The position numbers and the translations under genes were made by a program. This document shows, one piece after another, positions 1 to 10,263 of a stretch of 64,000 nt of DNA. Origin of the DNA: Apium graveolens (Eukaryota; Streptophyta; Magnoliopsida; Apiales; Apiaceae); NCBI RefSeq assembly GCF_009905375.1, contig NC_133655.1, positions 36,446,203 to 36,510,202 of the forward strand, written 5' to 3'. The notes under the pieces were generated by a model that did no database searches, was not told where the DNA came from, and worked only from the letters and a program-made list of their open reading frames with translations. The number at the start of each line of letters is the position of its first letter. The first letter of the stretch is position 1.

Positions 1-640
1 ATTTTTTGTTGACAAACTTTAATTTCTAACAATAAGTTTTTTGAGAGAGTAGGTAAACATATTTTGACCCGGGCGTTTTCGGGATGCAATATTATTATTA
101 TAACTCAATAATTTTGTTATTATAAAAAATATTTTATTTTGATAATTTTCTTTATTATTATTTAATTATAGATTATTTAATCCTTTTTATCATAATTGGA
201 AATAAAGTGTATTATAGTAAAATCATATATTTATATTTCTTCCTCTACTTTATCCCAGGTTAGTCAAATTTGGTTACGTATAATTCTCTAATAATTGCAA
301 GTCTCGTGCAATTTTTGGTGTCAAATTTAGAAACTAAAATGAAGTGCAAAAAAGTTGAGCTCCAAAGATTTCTTTATAAAAGCATAATTGTCATATATTA
401 TCGATACATATCGATTAGGTTTAAATGAAATTTTTTTTTTTAGAAATTTAAATGAAACTTTTAAAAGAGATATACAAAAATATTCCGAGAATTATCAATA
501 GCAAGTGTATAAGATTCATATGAATCTGCAGAGCAGATTCATGAGATTCAGACAAAATATGATATGAGAAATAGTATTCATGGAAATATAGACATCCCTA
601 GAAATAATGATATTCTTAGTGACTAAATCCAATCTATCTA
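1..640 (-). repeat. Dispersed repeat copy 1 with copia integrase remnant
   Basis: This segment is a diverged direct copy of 35429-36016; the first 40 bases also match 33262-33292. The minus strand near 640-480 reads as the region after the integrase core of a Ty1/copia polyprotein (VTKNIIISRDV pattern, then a frameshift), so this is a pol fossil. The copy runs off the left edge of the window. It has a single TGAGA at 42-46, where the other copy carries a 2.1-kb LTR, so it serves as the unoccupied version of that site. No intact coding sequence remains. Confidence 0.65.
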
Positions 641-1540
641 AATTATAAATCCCGAATCCAAAATCCTATTTTTTTACACCCCATGCTTTAACTCTTCACA
701 GTTATTTACATATCATGTCATTCAATTTTCCCCTTCTCACGCATGCAATTACCCATGTCATCGGTACCCTTATCCAAAATTCACTTTACTAGCAAGGGAA
801 CAAATACTATACACATGAAGCTGTGCACGTGTTTCGATAATTACTTTAAGAAATTACATACTTTATTTTAGTAACACTACCAAAGCATTCATAGATACTG
901 TATTATGAATTCAAGTGTTAAATTTCTCTCCCTAATTCAAATTTTACATACAATTCAAAACCCCCATTTTATATAAATAGCTTATATCTGCAGATATGAA
1001 AGAGGTTCAGAATCATAACCACATGAAACTCGATAATTTCAGCTCATTTCTGTCTGATTTTGGTATTTGATTCACCACTTAATTTTATAACAAAATCATT
1101 TATATAATTACCATATTTGCACTTAAATTGACATATTTATTGTAGGTAGTAGCCGGCGAAAAATTCGGAGAACCGATGAGAGTAACAAGGAAAATGATAG
1201 TATTGATGTTTGATAGTGTACTATGTTATTTGATAGGTTCTGTACATAGATCTCCATGTTTGTATTCATATCACCGAGACACTATGCTTTGAGATAATGT
1301 ATTGTTCAAAGAACCTCTGCCCGGTTGTTCCAGCAGTAACTCTCAGATATTAAGTTTCAACAGCGGCAAGGGTTGTAATGGTCTAATTTCGGAAAATACA
1401 CCAAGAGGTTCCAATTTTGTTAGCCTCTGTTGTTCCATTTTAAAAAGCTGGCTTCAACTATCATTTTTAATTTTTTAGTTAAGTTTGAATGTACAAAAAT
1501 CAAGTTTTAGATTCACATAATTATTTTCATAATTTATCAC
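641..1540. other. Gene-free AT-rich stretch
   Basis: No convincing reading frame, RNA gene or terminal repeat is visible. The sequence is AT-rich with short poly-T runs. It lies between two halves of what may once have been one copia integrase remnant (the end of the copy at about 640 and the piece at 3636-3857), so it may be inserted DNA, but I see no ends that prove this. Confidence 0.4.
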
Positions 1541-2772
1541 AGGTTTAGCTCATGGATCTACACATATGTCTCCATCTAACTCCAGGACTCCATTTATTAA
1601 AAATCACAACTGTTATAATGGTGTTCATCCTGAAAATTCAAGAATTAAAGGTAAATCCAATATAGTACTCTGTTCTATACAATTTATTTCTAGAATTATT
1701 TCTACTACTTGTGTACAAATATGTTATTGTCTTTTTGCAATTCACTCTACATTTTTCTAGAACCACGTATGCCTTATGCATATGCCTTATATATCTTTCA
1801 TAATTTGTCACATGTTCAGTGCAAAGATCCACAGATCAGTCTCCTACTAACTCCAACACCCCCGTCCACCATAATCGAATTAACAAACAACCTTTTTCAG
1901 ATATTTCCAACTGAACCACTCCATTTCCTAGCAACGATATCGACTCTGTTTGTGATTGTTGTTAAAAATTGTTGTACTGTTAGAAAAAGTGCTGCTGAAA
2001 AAAGTGCTGTTGTAAAAATCAGATGACTGTTTGGTATTTTTTGATACGTATATGTGTTGATGCAAAAAATTAAAAATAATGATGCTTTTGATAAGGTTTG
2101 ATGGTGAAATCAGCATCTGCTTCCCGCAACAGCTGAAAAACAGCTTTTTCCAAAAGCATGGGGGGCTTGTTTTCTCTAACTGCAGCTTTTAGGCCAAAAG
2201 TACTTTTCCGAAAAACAGCTTTTAAATTTTACCAAACAGTTTTTTAACTGTTTTTCAGCGAAAAGCTGCTGTTGGTGTATGCAACATCAATACCAAACAC
2301 ACCCATCACTTCCAAGCGTGTAAATTCTGAAATAATAAAATCACAAGGTAAAAATCCAACAGTACCTGTTATATAGAACTGTTCTATATGAATTTCAGAA
2401 TGTCATATGGATTATACAACTGTAAGAATATATCACAGGTATATTGCCATATTGGATTATTAGGAAACCTTTGTATAATATTCCCCTCCGACCATACATG
2501 TTCTACATACCTTTTGTTTTGGTTGTAATTTATAAGCCACGTTATTTTTATCGTATTGGAAACAAATATATATTGAATTGAAATTATGTATGCAGGTCAT
2601 AAATTCACATTTTGCACTCCTGCAAAATCATTAGGGTCACATTTCACCCGTTGTTCTCCAATAACTCCAACACCATATGTTCTTAATTCAGCTACTTCTA
2701 TAAAGAAAACACAGCTGAATAAAATGATTCACGTATTAAATTGTTTTGTACCCCCTTTCTACCGTTCCTGAA
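1541..2772 (+). other. Three related exon-like pieces, unidentified gene fragment
   Basis: Three short stretches (about 1544-1650, 1820-1910 and 2596-2720) follow a CAG or similar acceptor-like site. In one frame each, they give low-complexity peptides rich in Ser, Thr, Pro and Asn with a shared pattern (SPSNSRTP, SPTNSNTP, SPITPTP). The first is followed by a GTAAAT donor-like site. This looks like exons of a captured or decayed gene with a disordered N-terminus. I do not recognise the protein. A Helitron-type gene capture is possible but no Helitron ends were identified. Confidence 0.3.
1960..2310. mobile_element. MITE-like inverted-repeat segment
   Basis: The segment has partly complementary ends (TGTTTGGTATTTTTTGAT near 2028 and ATCAATACCAAACA near 2288) and many internal complementary AAACAGCTTTT and AAAAGCTG blocks, so it can fold on itself. 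It interrupts the exon-like region. The exact ends and target duplication could not be fixed. It codes for nothing. Confidence 0.4.
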
Positions 2773-3635
2773 ATCAATCCAGGACCATCGATCTTTTTAC
2801 CATTGTCACAAAATTTACCAAACCATGTACGTAACTCATCTTTCTCAACATGAATCTCAACATTCAACATTCCTTGGAGTTAAGTGACCAAGGTAAGATG
2901 AAAAGGTTTCAGGAAGCACCTTCAGTAAAAAACGCAAAATTAAACAAGTTTGAATACATATAAATAATAAACAAATGATTCTATCTACAAAAAAACTTAC
3001 AAGTTCTCCACGCCTGTAATTACCACCGATGTTGTTGCACACGAAACTGATTTTCCCATCTTCCATAACTATCATTCCTTTTTCAAATCCTTCTTATTCC
3101 AAAACTATGATTTTGCTATTTTTTGGGGTTAATAAGTAGAGTTGTAATTGTGCACTAATGGAGACAGGTGGGTAGACAGGTGGGTAGTTTTGGTAATGGA
3201 GTATTAAAGGCACTAATTAATTTTTTTGGTTATGTCAAACAAGGTAGATAGTTACAGGAATATATTTATTAATGCTGCTTTTATTTTCTTTTTTCCCAAA
3301 ACCTATATTGTACAACATAAATAATTAATTCTATGTATTGTAATATTACAATAAGATAAGTGGGGACCTGCGGTATTGGAATATTAAATGACCTAATTAA
3401 TTCTCTTTGTTGTGTTAAACAAGGTAAACAATTACAGTAATATGTTCTATTAATTTGTAAGGGACTATATTCAAATTTGAATTACAGGGTAAAAATGTTT
3501 CGTACAAGGTACTACATTTAAATAAGTAGAATTCATATATTTTGTAATATTAATTTAAATTTAAATTATTTATAATAAATTTATAAACATATTCACCAAT
3601 TAAAATAAAACAAGTAAAATGAGTTCAATTTTTAA
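2773..3635. other. Unassigned AT-rich sequence with a possible minus-strand coding remnant
   Basis: On the minus strand, 3075-2857 opens with MEDGKISFVCNNIGGNYRRGE and then meets an intron-like AT-rich run. A second open stretch lies near 2880-2760. Together they resemble two exons of one protein, possibly of the replication-protein type, but the family is not recognised. The rest (3076-3635) is AT-rich, with two similar GGTAGATAGTTACAG and GGTAAACAATTACAG blocks. Confidence 0.25.
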
Positions 3636-3857
3636 TTACCTATAATAATTTTTAAACAGTATCCAATTTTGAAAGGATAACTTAATGTCTCTCCAAAACA
3701 AAATTCTATTTTTACAATGCCTAAGCACAACGGGCACAATGGCTAGTACTTTATAAGTTTTAGTTGCACGTGGATAACAAAAAAACACAAGGTGAAGATT
3801 TTGGATCAAACTTTGATCTCTAAGATTTAAGGATGGAAACATAACAAAGACATCCAA
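3636..3857 (-). pseudogene. Ty1/copia integrase C-terminal fragment
   Basis: The minus-strand frame contains the hallmark that follows the copia integrase core (CYPRATKTYKVL, normally a GYP..TKAYKVY-type motif). No catalytic domain is left. The same TKTYKV coding stretch is seen at the end of the repeat copy near 36016, so this is probably the same fossil family. It lies immediately left of the TRIM array. Confidence 0.5.
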
Positions 3858-3929
3858 AAATCTTTAAGTTGTGTAATGATAAAAGTTTGTCAAACAATTT
3901 CTGATAAGGAGTCATATATTCAATACTTT

Positions 3930-4273
3930 TTAGTGGCATTCGGTTGTGAGCTTGGGTGTTATATATGGTATCAGAGCCGACTCTCGAAAGCTTAATGCGT
4001 CAAGTTGTCGGATGTGGGGACACGAAGGCTGGTGGTATTATACCACAATGGCACGAGGTACAGAGGTGGGGACACGAAGCCAGCTGGTATTATCCCACAA
4101 TGGCTAGAGAGGTACGATCTTGGTCCTATGGGCTGCCTGTTTGAGACTGGCGATAAGTGGGTGAGTTTGTAACACCCCAGTCCCACCTCGATAAGATTTG
4201 GAACTTCTGTGCAGTTTATAAGGCAAAGTACTACTACTAATTGCACCAACAAATCATGATCTTTTGGGAGCCT
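3930..4273 (+). mobile_element. TRIM-like unit (+): LTR end, PBS, internal, partial LTR
   Basis: An LTR end (GGGTGTTATAT) is followed at about 3967 by TGGTATCAGAGCC, the initiator-Met primer-binding site. A non-coding internal region of about 200 bp follows, then a purine tract, then a new LTR starting TGTAACACCCC at 4169. No gene is encoded, as expected of a terminal-repeat retrotransposon in miniature. The LTR breaks off at GGGAGCCT (4273). The same LTR continues past that point in the intact copy at 32299, and its missing end lies at the other side of the inverted block (8338-8376). Confidence 0.65.
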
Positions 4274-6360
4274 ATTTGAATGCTCCTCCAACTGGCTTGC
4301 TAACAACCTTTTTACAAAGGTGAGTTAGATGATTTACAGAGCCACATTTTTCACACTTCTTTCTTGGAGCATCTGCAACATAAGCAAAATTATTGCTTTT
4401 GTTTATCCCAATTTTCCCATTTCTATTTCTATTCTTCTTTCTTACATCTTCAGTTTTGGTTTCTTTGACAGGTGTCTTGGAGCTTTGATTATCCATGAGC
4501 TTCTCTTCAGCTTTGGAAGATGGAGTTGCTTCCGTATTTTTCTTTTCTTTATCTTCATCATCAATTTCTTGCTTGATAATCAACTCTTCCTCACTGAAAT
4601 TTACTTCACATGCCTTGAACATAGGTGAGACAACCTTTTTCAGCATTGCTGGAATATTTTCATTTTTTGTTGCTTTTCCTTTGTCACCCATGTCAATGTT
4701 CAAGGAATCATAGTCAAGACCAATAGCAATATTTGCACATGGCTTATTTTTCTCATGGTACTGTCCAATTAATTCAGATGCATTCTTGAAGGATTTCAAT
4801 TTAACTTCATTATTTTCCAGCTTCTCCCTTAGCACAGCTTCAATTTCACTTGCACACTTGAGCTTGTTCTTCAGATATGCATTTTCTTGTCTTACAGTTT
4901 CAAGCTCCACCAACAACAATTCAGCTTCTTGTTTCTCACTTTCAAGCTTCTCATTTATCTTTGTCAGTCTGCTAACTTCTTCATTAGCAGCAACCATACT
5001 TGTATGTATGTGAAACATTTTTGTGCTCGTCTTTTCTACAATTTCCTTATATTGACTCACATTTAAATTAATGGTAGTGAGAGTTGGTACCTGTGATTTT
5101 GATGAGGATGATTCTCCTTGCTCCAAGGCCATTAAAGCATAATTTCCAACTTCCTCATCTTCATCATTATCAGAATCATCCCAACTTTTTCCCTCTGCAA
5201 TATAAGCTTTGCTTTGTTGTTTCTTCAGAAGAGCTTCATATTTTGCTTTCAGTTCAAGATAAACTTTGTATTTCTTTGCTTTCTTGGGTTTCCTGCATTC
5301 TGCAGCAAAAGGGTCTAGTAAATCACAGTTGAAGCACCTTATCTTTGATTAGTCAACAGATCCAGTTTTGTAACCATTTTTGCTATCAGATGTGTACTTT
5401 CCTTTTCCTTTCCAGCTGTTGTCTTTGTTGAAAGACTGTCTTTTACCCTTGAAGAATCTTGACTTCTTTACTCTAATGTTAGAGAACTTTCTTTCCAGAT
5501 AAGCCATTGACTGATCAAGCTCATCAAGTTCATCCGGGTGTAGAACTCATCTTCTTCCAGTTCCATAATGACTTGTTCTTGTGAATCATTTGTTCTTTAC
5601 TCACTTGTTCAGGCAACTGGAGTTTGAGATCTTGGCTCATCATTAGAGGTCTAGTTTTCATTGACAATTAGAGCACTTGAACCATCTACAACATGCCCTT
5701 ATCCAGTTCTTAATGATTTTCTTTGAATCATTTCTAATTCATAAGTCTTCAAGATTCTATAAAGAACTTCCAGTATTATTCTGCTTAGATCTCTCCCTTC
5801 TCTGATTGCTGAGATTTTCTGTTCCAAGTGATCAGGGAGTGTGAGCAAAAACTTCAAGTTCACCTCTTCAGCTTCATAGTATTTATTATGGAGCTGCAAG
5901 TCATTTATCATCTTATTGAACCTTTCAAACATATCAGTGATACTTTCTTTTAGCTTGGCCATGAAACCCTCATATTGTGAAATCAGTATCCTTATTTGAT
6001 TAGATCTAACTTCATCAGTACCCTCATAGAGTATTTCAATCATTTCCCAGATTTGCTTGGCAGTGTCACAGTTGACAATATTGTTGTACATTACATTGTC
6101 AAGTGACTCTATCAATATCAGTTGCAAGCCATTATCCAGGAAAACTTTCTCTTTTTCAGGCTCAGCGTACTCAGAAGGGTCTTTTGGAGCATAATGAGCT
6201 GGAATGACTATATCACCATCTGTTGATTCTTCAACTCTAACCATAGGAGTGAAGGGCCCATTTTTGTGAATCTAAATATAGAGTGGATTGGTCATCCTGA
6301 TAAATAACAACATTTTCTTTTTTCAAAGAGTGTAGTTAGGTTTGTCAAAGGTAGGAATTT
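4274..6360 (-). pseudogene. gag: Sirevirus A gag, 5' part (inverted)
   Basis: Gag forms the element's particle and binds its RNA. The frame starts near 6360 with the usual IPTFDKPNYTL opening and continues through the capsid-like region (6244-5699, with EIWEMIE-like and EYEGF-type motifs). It then breaks up between 5698 and 5133 and resumes from 5132 to 4274 as a Lys/Glu-rich, coiled-coil-like part. The zinc knuckle CEKCGSVNHLTHLC lies at the end. Stops include a TGA at about 6323 where the family has Trp. The final 30 or so codons lie at 8377, beyond the inversion. Confidence 0.8.
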
Positions 6361-6425
6361 TGATGCTACTGATTTTCTGTGTATTCATTCTTCCAAGTTC
6401 TTGAATCTATTTACTTTCAAATTTT

Positions 6426-6437
6426 ACTCTAATACCA
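6426..6437 (-). other. Primer-binding site of Sirevirus A
   Basis: The minus strand reads TGGTATTAGAGT two bases after the 5' LTR. It is a slightly mutated version of TGGTATCAGAGC, which pairs with the 3' end of initiator tRNA-Met, the usual primer of plant copia elements. Confidence 0.8.
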
Positions 6438-6439
6438 CT

Positions 6440-7852
6440 TGTTAGGTAATGAATTACACACAAAAGGGGGGTGAATGTGTTTTTTATGTTTTTATGTTTT
6501 TATGCTTTTCTTGAACTATTTATGGTTGTGAACAAAGTAAATCAAATCTTATAGTGAAGTGTGTTACTTGCAGATATTAAACATGTAATAATAAAGAACA
6601 CGGATCTTTTCAAAACTCACTTAATTTTATATTAAAATTAAGAATATTTTGCTACAAAATTTATAGGCTCTTTGTTGATAAAGAGTTTAGCTTCTCCTTG
6701 AGAGTGTTACAAGATTTTCTATCTAAATTGTTACAACTGACTAAAGGACCAGTGTTAACTTTATAATTTAGTTAACTGCTAGTTGACACAGTGTTCAATA
6801 ATACATGCTATTAACTTTAGTAAACTGTTACTTTTCATTTCCATTTTAGGAAAAGTGTATCTTCTATTTATGGATTAGCATATCTTAACATCCTGTGTTT
6901 ACTTTGATCTTCCTTTGTCATTTAATCTTCACCATTGATCTTGCACATCCTTCAAGCTGATTTTTGTAGACTTGTCAATCCAGCTGTTTGGATTGTTTGT
7001 TGATTGTAAATCTTGGATTTGAACTGGTCTGCAAATTGTAATTTGAGATTTTACCTCGAGATCTCCAGTTTGGTCTATAGAGAACTTGACATCTCGATAA
7101 GTATATTGGCTTATCGAGATCTCTAGTACTCCATAGTAAATTTGACTTATAGAGGTCTCTGACTTCTCTATAGGAGAATTTGGTTTGTCGAGATCTCTAG
7201 TCTTCATATCTTCACTTTGACTTATCGATATCTCTGAGTTCTCTAGTGGCTTATTGACTTATCGATAACTCAGATTCCTCTAGTCAAATTTGACTTGTCG
7301 ATAACTCATAGTTCTATAATGAATTTTGGCTTATCGATATCTCTGAGTTCTCTAGTGGAATTTGACTTATCGATAACTCAGAGTTCTCTAATGAATGTTG
7401 ACTTGTCAATAACTCTGAGTTCTCTAGTGAAGAAATGATTTGTCGATATCTCCAATCTTCATGTTTTCAATTTGGCTTGTCGATATCTCTCTAAGTTCTC
7501 TAGTAGCTTTCCTGACTTCTCGATAAGTCATTTTGAGTTCTCGAGTGACTTCTCTATAACACTAAATCTGTGACTTGTAGAGATCTTTGATTAAGAATAT
7601 TTTTATCCAAACAGATTTATTCAACTCCAAGCTTCTTCATAATTCTTCTAAGGCATGATCTTCTCGATCTTCTTCCAGATAGAATCCTTTGGCTTGATAT
7701 TGTTTAAACAAAAAAACTTCAGTCTGCTCTTTTATATTTTTACAGTCTTTAAATGTTACAAGTACAAATGCAAACTAAGATTACAATACAACTTAATTAG
7801 GGTTGTCAATTTGACTTAGTCTTGTTAAAGTACAGGCATATCTTGCATAACA
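6440..7852 (-). repeat. 5' LTR of Sirevirus A (inverted)
   Basis: The LTR is 1413 bp, starts TGTTATGCAAGA at 7852 and ends CCTAACA at 6440 on the minus strand. It matches the 3' LTR at 30794-32198. It is flanked by GGGTG (CACCC on the minus strand), one half of the target duplication. U3 contains a long array of TATCGATAAGTCA-type units (about 7560-6950). A TATA-like CATAAATAG lies just downstream of the array at 6872-6864. Confidence 0.9.
6950..7565 (-). repeat. Degenerate tandem array of TATCGAYAAGTCA in the A LTR
   Basis: About ten units of roughly 45-50 bp alternate TATCGATAAGTCAAA with an ACTAGAGAACTCAGAG-type half. The array is in U3, upstream of the TATA-like site. The same array is in the 3' LTR (about 31070-31600) and, more degenerate, in A' (38830-38930 and 39540-39930). 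The core GACTTATCGATAAGTC is palindromic. Confidence 0.85.
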
Positions 7853-8376
7853 GGGTGTTACAAACTCCCCCACTTATCGTCAAGCCCGAACAGGCAGCCC
7901 ATAGGACCAAGATCGTACCTCTCTAGTCATTCAGGGATAATATCGTCTGGCTTCGTGTCCCCACCTCTGAACCTCTTGCCATTGTGGGATAATATCATCA
8001 GCCTTCGTGTCCCCACATCTGGCAACTTAGCGCGTCAAGCTTTCGACAATCGGCTCTGATACGATATATAACACCCAAGCCCACAATCGAATGCATACCG
8101 GACCCAACAACCCACCACAGTTTAGCTCGTAAAAGCTAACGATTTGGTACACATTGGTTATTTACTTGTATCTATAAAGCTCTTAAACACTCTTATTCTT
8201 ATCAATGTGGGATGTTACAAACACCCCTTCTTATAAACTTGACATCCTCGTCAAGCCCACAAACACACATACGGAATTCGGGCAGTGTCTCTACACTTTC
8301 GGCCGGGCAGAGCTCTAATACCATATGTGACAACCCGGGTCAAATCTCGGGCATTTTTCGAAAACCGAGCCAAGTG
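7853..8376 (-). mobile_element. TRIM-like units (-) sharing LTRs in tandem
   Basis: Read on the minus strand from 8376, the order is: LTR end (GACCCGGGTTGTCACA), PBS-like TGGTATTAGAGC (about 8325), short internal region with a purine tract (AAGAAGGGGTG), LTR TGTAACATCCCAC (about 8218 to 8062), PBS-like TCGTATCAGAGCC, second internal region, purine tract AAGTGGGGGAGTT, and the first ten bases of a further LTR (7862-7853). There the Sirevirus A LTR begins. The second internal region is the inverted match of 3967-4168. No coding capacity. Confidence 0.7.
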
Positions 8377-8625
8377 CTTCAGATGCAAATGATCCTTACT
8401 TATTCTGTGACAAGTTTGATTGCATCCCTTTCAACTTGAAAGTGATGAAAAGTTGTCACAAACTGAGAGTAGACCTCAAAGAAACAAAAAATAGGTCTAC
8501 AACAAATAGGGAAAATGCACAACAGTCATTAAATTCCATTTTATCTGAAACAACTCATTTTACTTCTGCTAAATCAGTTAACAAGAAGAAAGTATCCAAT
8601 ATTGCTTGGGTTACTAAACACACTT
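8377..8625 (+). pseudogene. gag: Sirevirus A gag, C-terminal end
   Basis: This piece starts directly after the inversion joint with the conserved Sirevirus sequence DPYLFCDKFDC and continues through SCHKLRV. The same block follows the zinc knuckle in the related A' gag at 43310-43390. It completes the gag whose front lies at 4274-6360 on the other strand and leads into the protease. Confidence 0.75.
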
Positions 8626-8649
8626 AAAACTCATTGTGTGTAGGGTAAA

Positions 8650-9201
8650 GTGAAGAAAATCATTTGGATCATTGACAGTGGGTGTTCCAGACATATGACA
8701 GGTGATAAGGCCCTGTTATCACAGTTTGAGGAGAAAGTTGGCCCTTTGGTGATCTTTGGAGACAACGACAAAGGATTCACAATGGGATATGGAGAGATTG
8801 TTTATGAAAATATTGTCATTGATGATGTAGCACTGGTAGCTGGTCTTGAAGTGAATCTTCTCAGTGTTAGTCAATTTGCACACAAAGGTTTTGAAGTTTT
8901 ATTCAACAAAGAATAATGCACTTTTATCAGCAAGAAAACTGGTGAAGTTGCTCTGAAAGGAGCAAGAAAAGGAAGCTTGTTTGTTGCAGACTTGAACTCA
9001 ACAAATAAGGATGAAATTTGTTGTTTCTACACCAAGGTATCAGAAGAACAAAGCAAGTTATGGCATAAGAAGTTGTCTCACTTGAATTTCATGGCTATTA
9101 ACACCTTGGTCAAAAAGGAGTTAGTAAGAGATATGCCTAAAATGGAGTTTGCTCAAGTTGAAGTTTGTGAAGCTTTTCAGAAAGGAAAAATGAAAAAATA
9201 A
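8650..9201 (+). pseudogene. pol: Sirevirus A protease and GAG-pre-integrase
   Basis: The aspartic protease that cuts the polyprotein shows the active-site DSG in IIDSGCSRHMTGD (about 8671) and the flap-side LEVNLLSVSQF. Downstream, LWHKKLSHLNF and CEAFQKGK belong to the HHCC zinc-binding region before the integrase; one knuckle Cys is changed (CEAF for the usual C..C). The same frame runs from 8650 to 9972, with stops at 8914, 9199 and 9292. Confidence 0.85.
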
Positions 9202-9972
9202 AGTCACAAGTCAAAAACTGTGAATTCTATTAGTGCACAATTGCAACTTATTCACATGGACTTGTTTGGGCCAGTAAATGTCTTATCAATTTGAAGGAAC
9301 AAATATGCACTTGTGATGGTGGATGATTTCTCAAGATACACTTGGGTAGAGTTCATGCACTCTAAAGATGAAACTCCGCACATCATAATTGAGCACATCA
9401 AGAAGATAGAAAAACAGGTTGAAGATCGCAATTGTGTAAAAAGATTGAGAAGTGATAATGGAACAGAATTCAGAAATGCAACATTGATTGAATTCTGCAA
9501 AAGCAAGGGCATTGTTCAAGAATTCTCAGCTGCTAGAACACCTCAAGAAAATGGAGTAGTTGAAAGAAAGAAAAGAACATTAGTTGAAGCTGCTAGAACA
9601 ATGTTGCAAGATGCCAAGTTGCCAAGAAGTTTCTGGGAAGAGACTGTTAACACTGCATGTTACACTCAGAACAGATATCTCATTACCAAGGCACATGGCA
9701 AATCACCATACTCAATCATGTCCAAGAGAAAGTCTAATGTAAAATATCTTCATGTGTTTGAAAGCAAGTGTTACATTTTGAGAGACAACTTTGAATATGT
9801 GGGAAAATTTGACTCAAAAGTTTTTGAAGCAATTTTTCTGGGATATTCATTAGAGAGAACTGCATACAAGGTCTATGTGATTCATCAAAAGAAGATTATG
9901 GAAAACATAGATGTGACTTTTGATGATGACAAGTGTCCAGTTTTGGAATGCCTTGATCATAATGAAGCTTAA
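9202..9972 (+). pseudogene. pol: Sirevirus A integrase
   Basis: This DDE integrase joins the cDNA to host DNA. Visible are the first Asp in HMDLFGPV (about 9256), MVDDFSRYTWVEF, the second Asp in RSDNGTEF and the Glu in NGVVERKKR, with the expected spacing. The post-core motif is at 9830-9900 (FLGYSLERTAYKVYV). There is one internal stop (9292) and the frame ends at a stop at 9970. The linker to the reverse transcriptase (9973-10263) is frame-broken. Confidence 0.9.
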
Positions 9973-10263
9973 GCCTTTGCATTTGAAAATCTCAACATTG
10001 ATAGTGAGTCTGATGGAGAAGATGAAGCTAATACACAACAGATGATGAATGAAGAGACTACTGAACAGGAAAATCATGGGAATGGAAGCTCATCTCAAAC
10101 ACCTAAATTTGATAGCACAAACTCAGGGGGAGAAAGTGAAGAAAGATCTAGCAGTTATACCAATAATTAAGAAAATGATGAAGGCACAAGTCAACAAACT
10201 CATACAAGGAAGTGGGATAGGAGTCACATTCAAGAAGCAATTATTGGTGATCATACTGCTGGT

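Larger units (their letters stand above)
4274..8376 (-). other. Inverted block of about 4.1 kb
   Basis: This block holds, on the minus strand, TRIM units, the 5' LTR, the PBS and most of the gag of Sirevirus A. The rest of A (8377-32198) is on the plus strand. Turning the block around repairs two things at once: the A gag frame becomes nearly continuous with 8377 onwards, and the TRIM LTR broken at 4273 joins its own 3' end. The breakpoints are accurate to a few bases, with perhaps 15-20 bp of gag and about 100 bp of LTR lost. Confidence 0.8.

Noticed and set aside
1..640. A 5' LTR paired with 35429-36016 bounding one 36-kb element
   Set aside because: The two copies contain integrase coding remnants rather than LTR ends, and no PBS or polypurine tract is adjacent; treated as a dispersed pol fossil.
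4329..5332. Several plus-strand frames opposite the A gag
   Set aside because: They are antisense shadows of the Lys/Glu/Ser-rich gag and show no domain or motif.
6950..7565. Regular spaced repeats that could be taken for a CRISPR-like array or a satellite
   Set aside because: The units are degenerate, lie inside a defined LTR on a plant chromosome and recur at the same LTR position in A and A'. It is an LTR-internal array.
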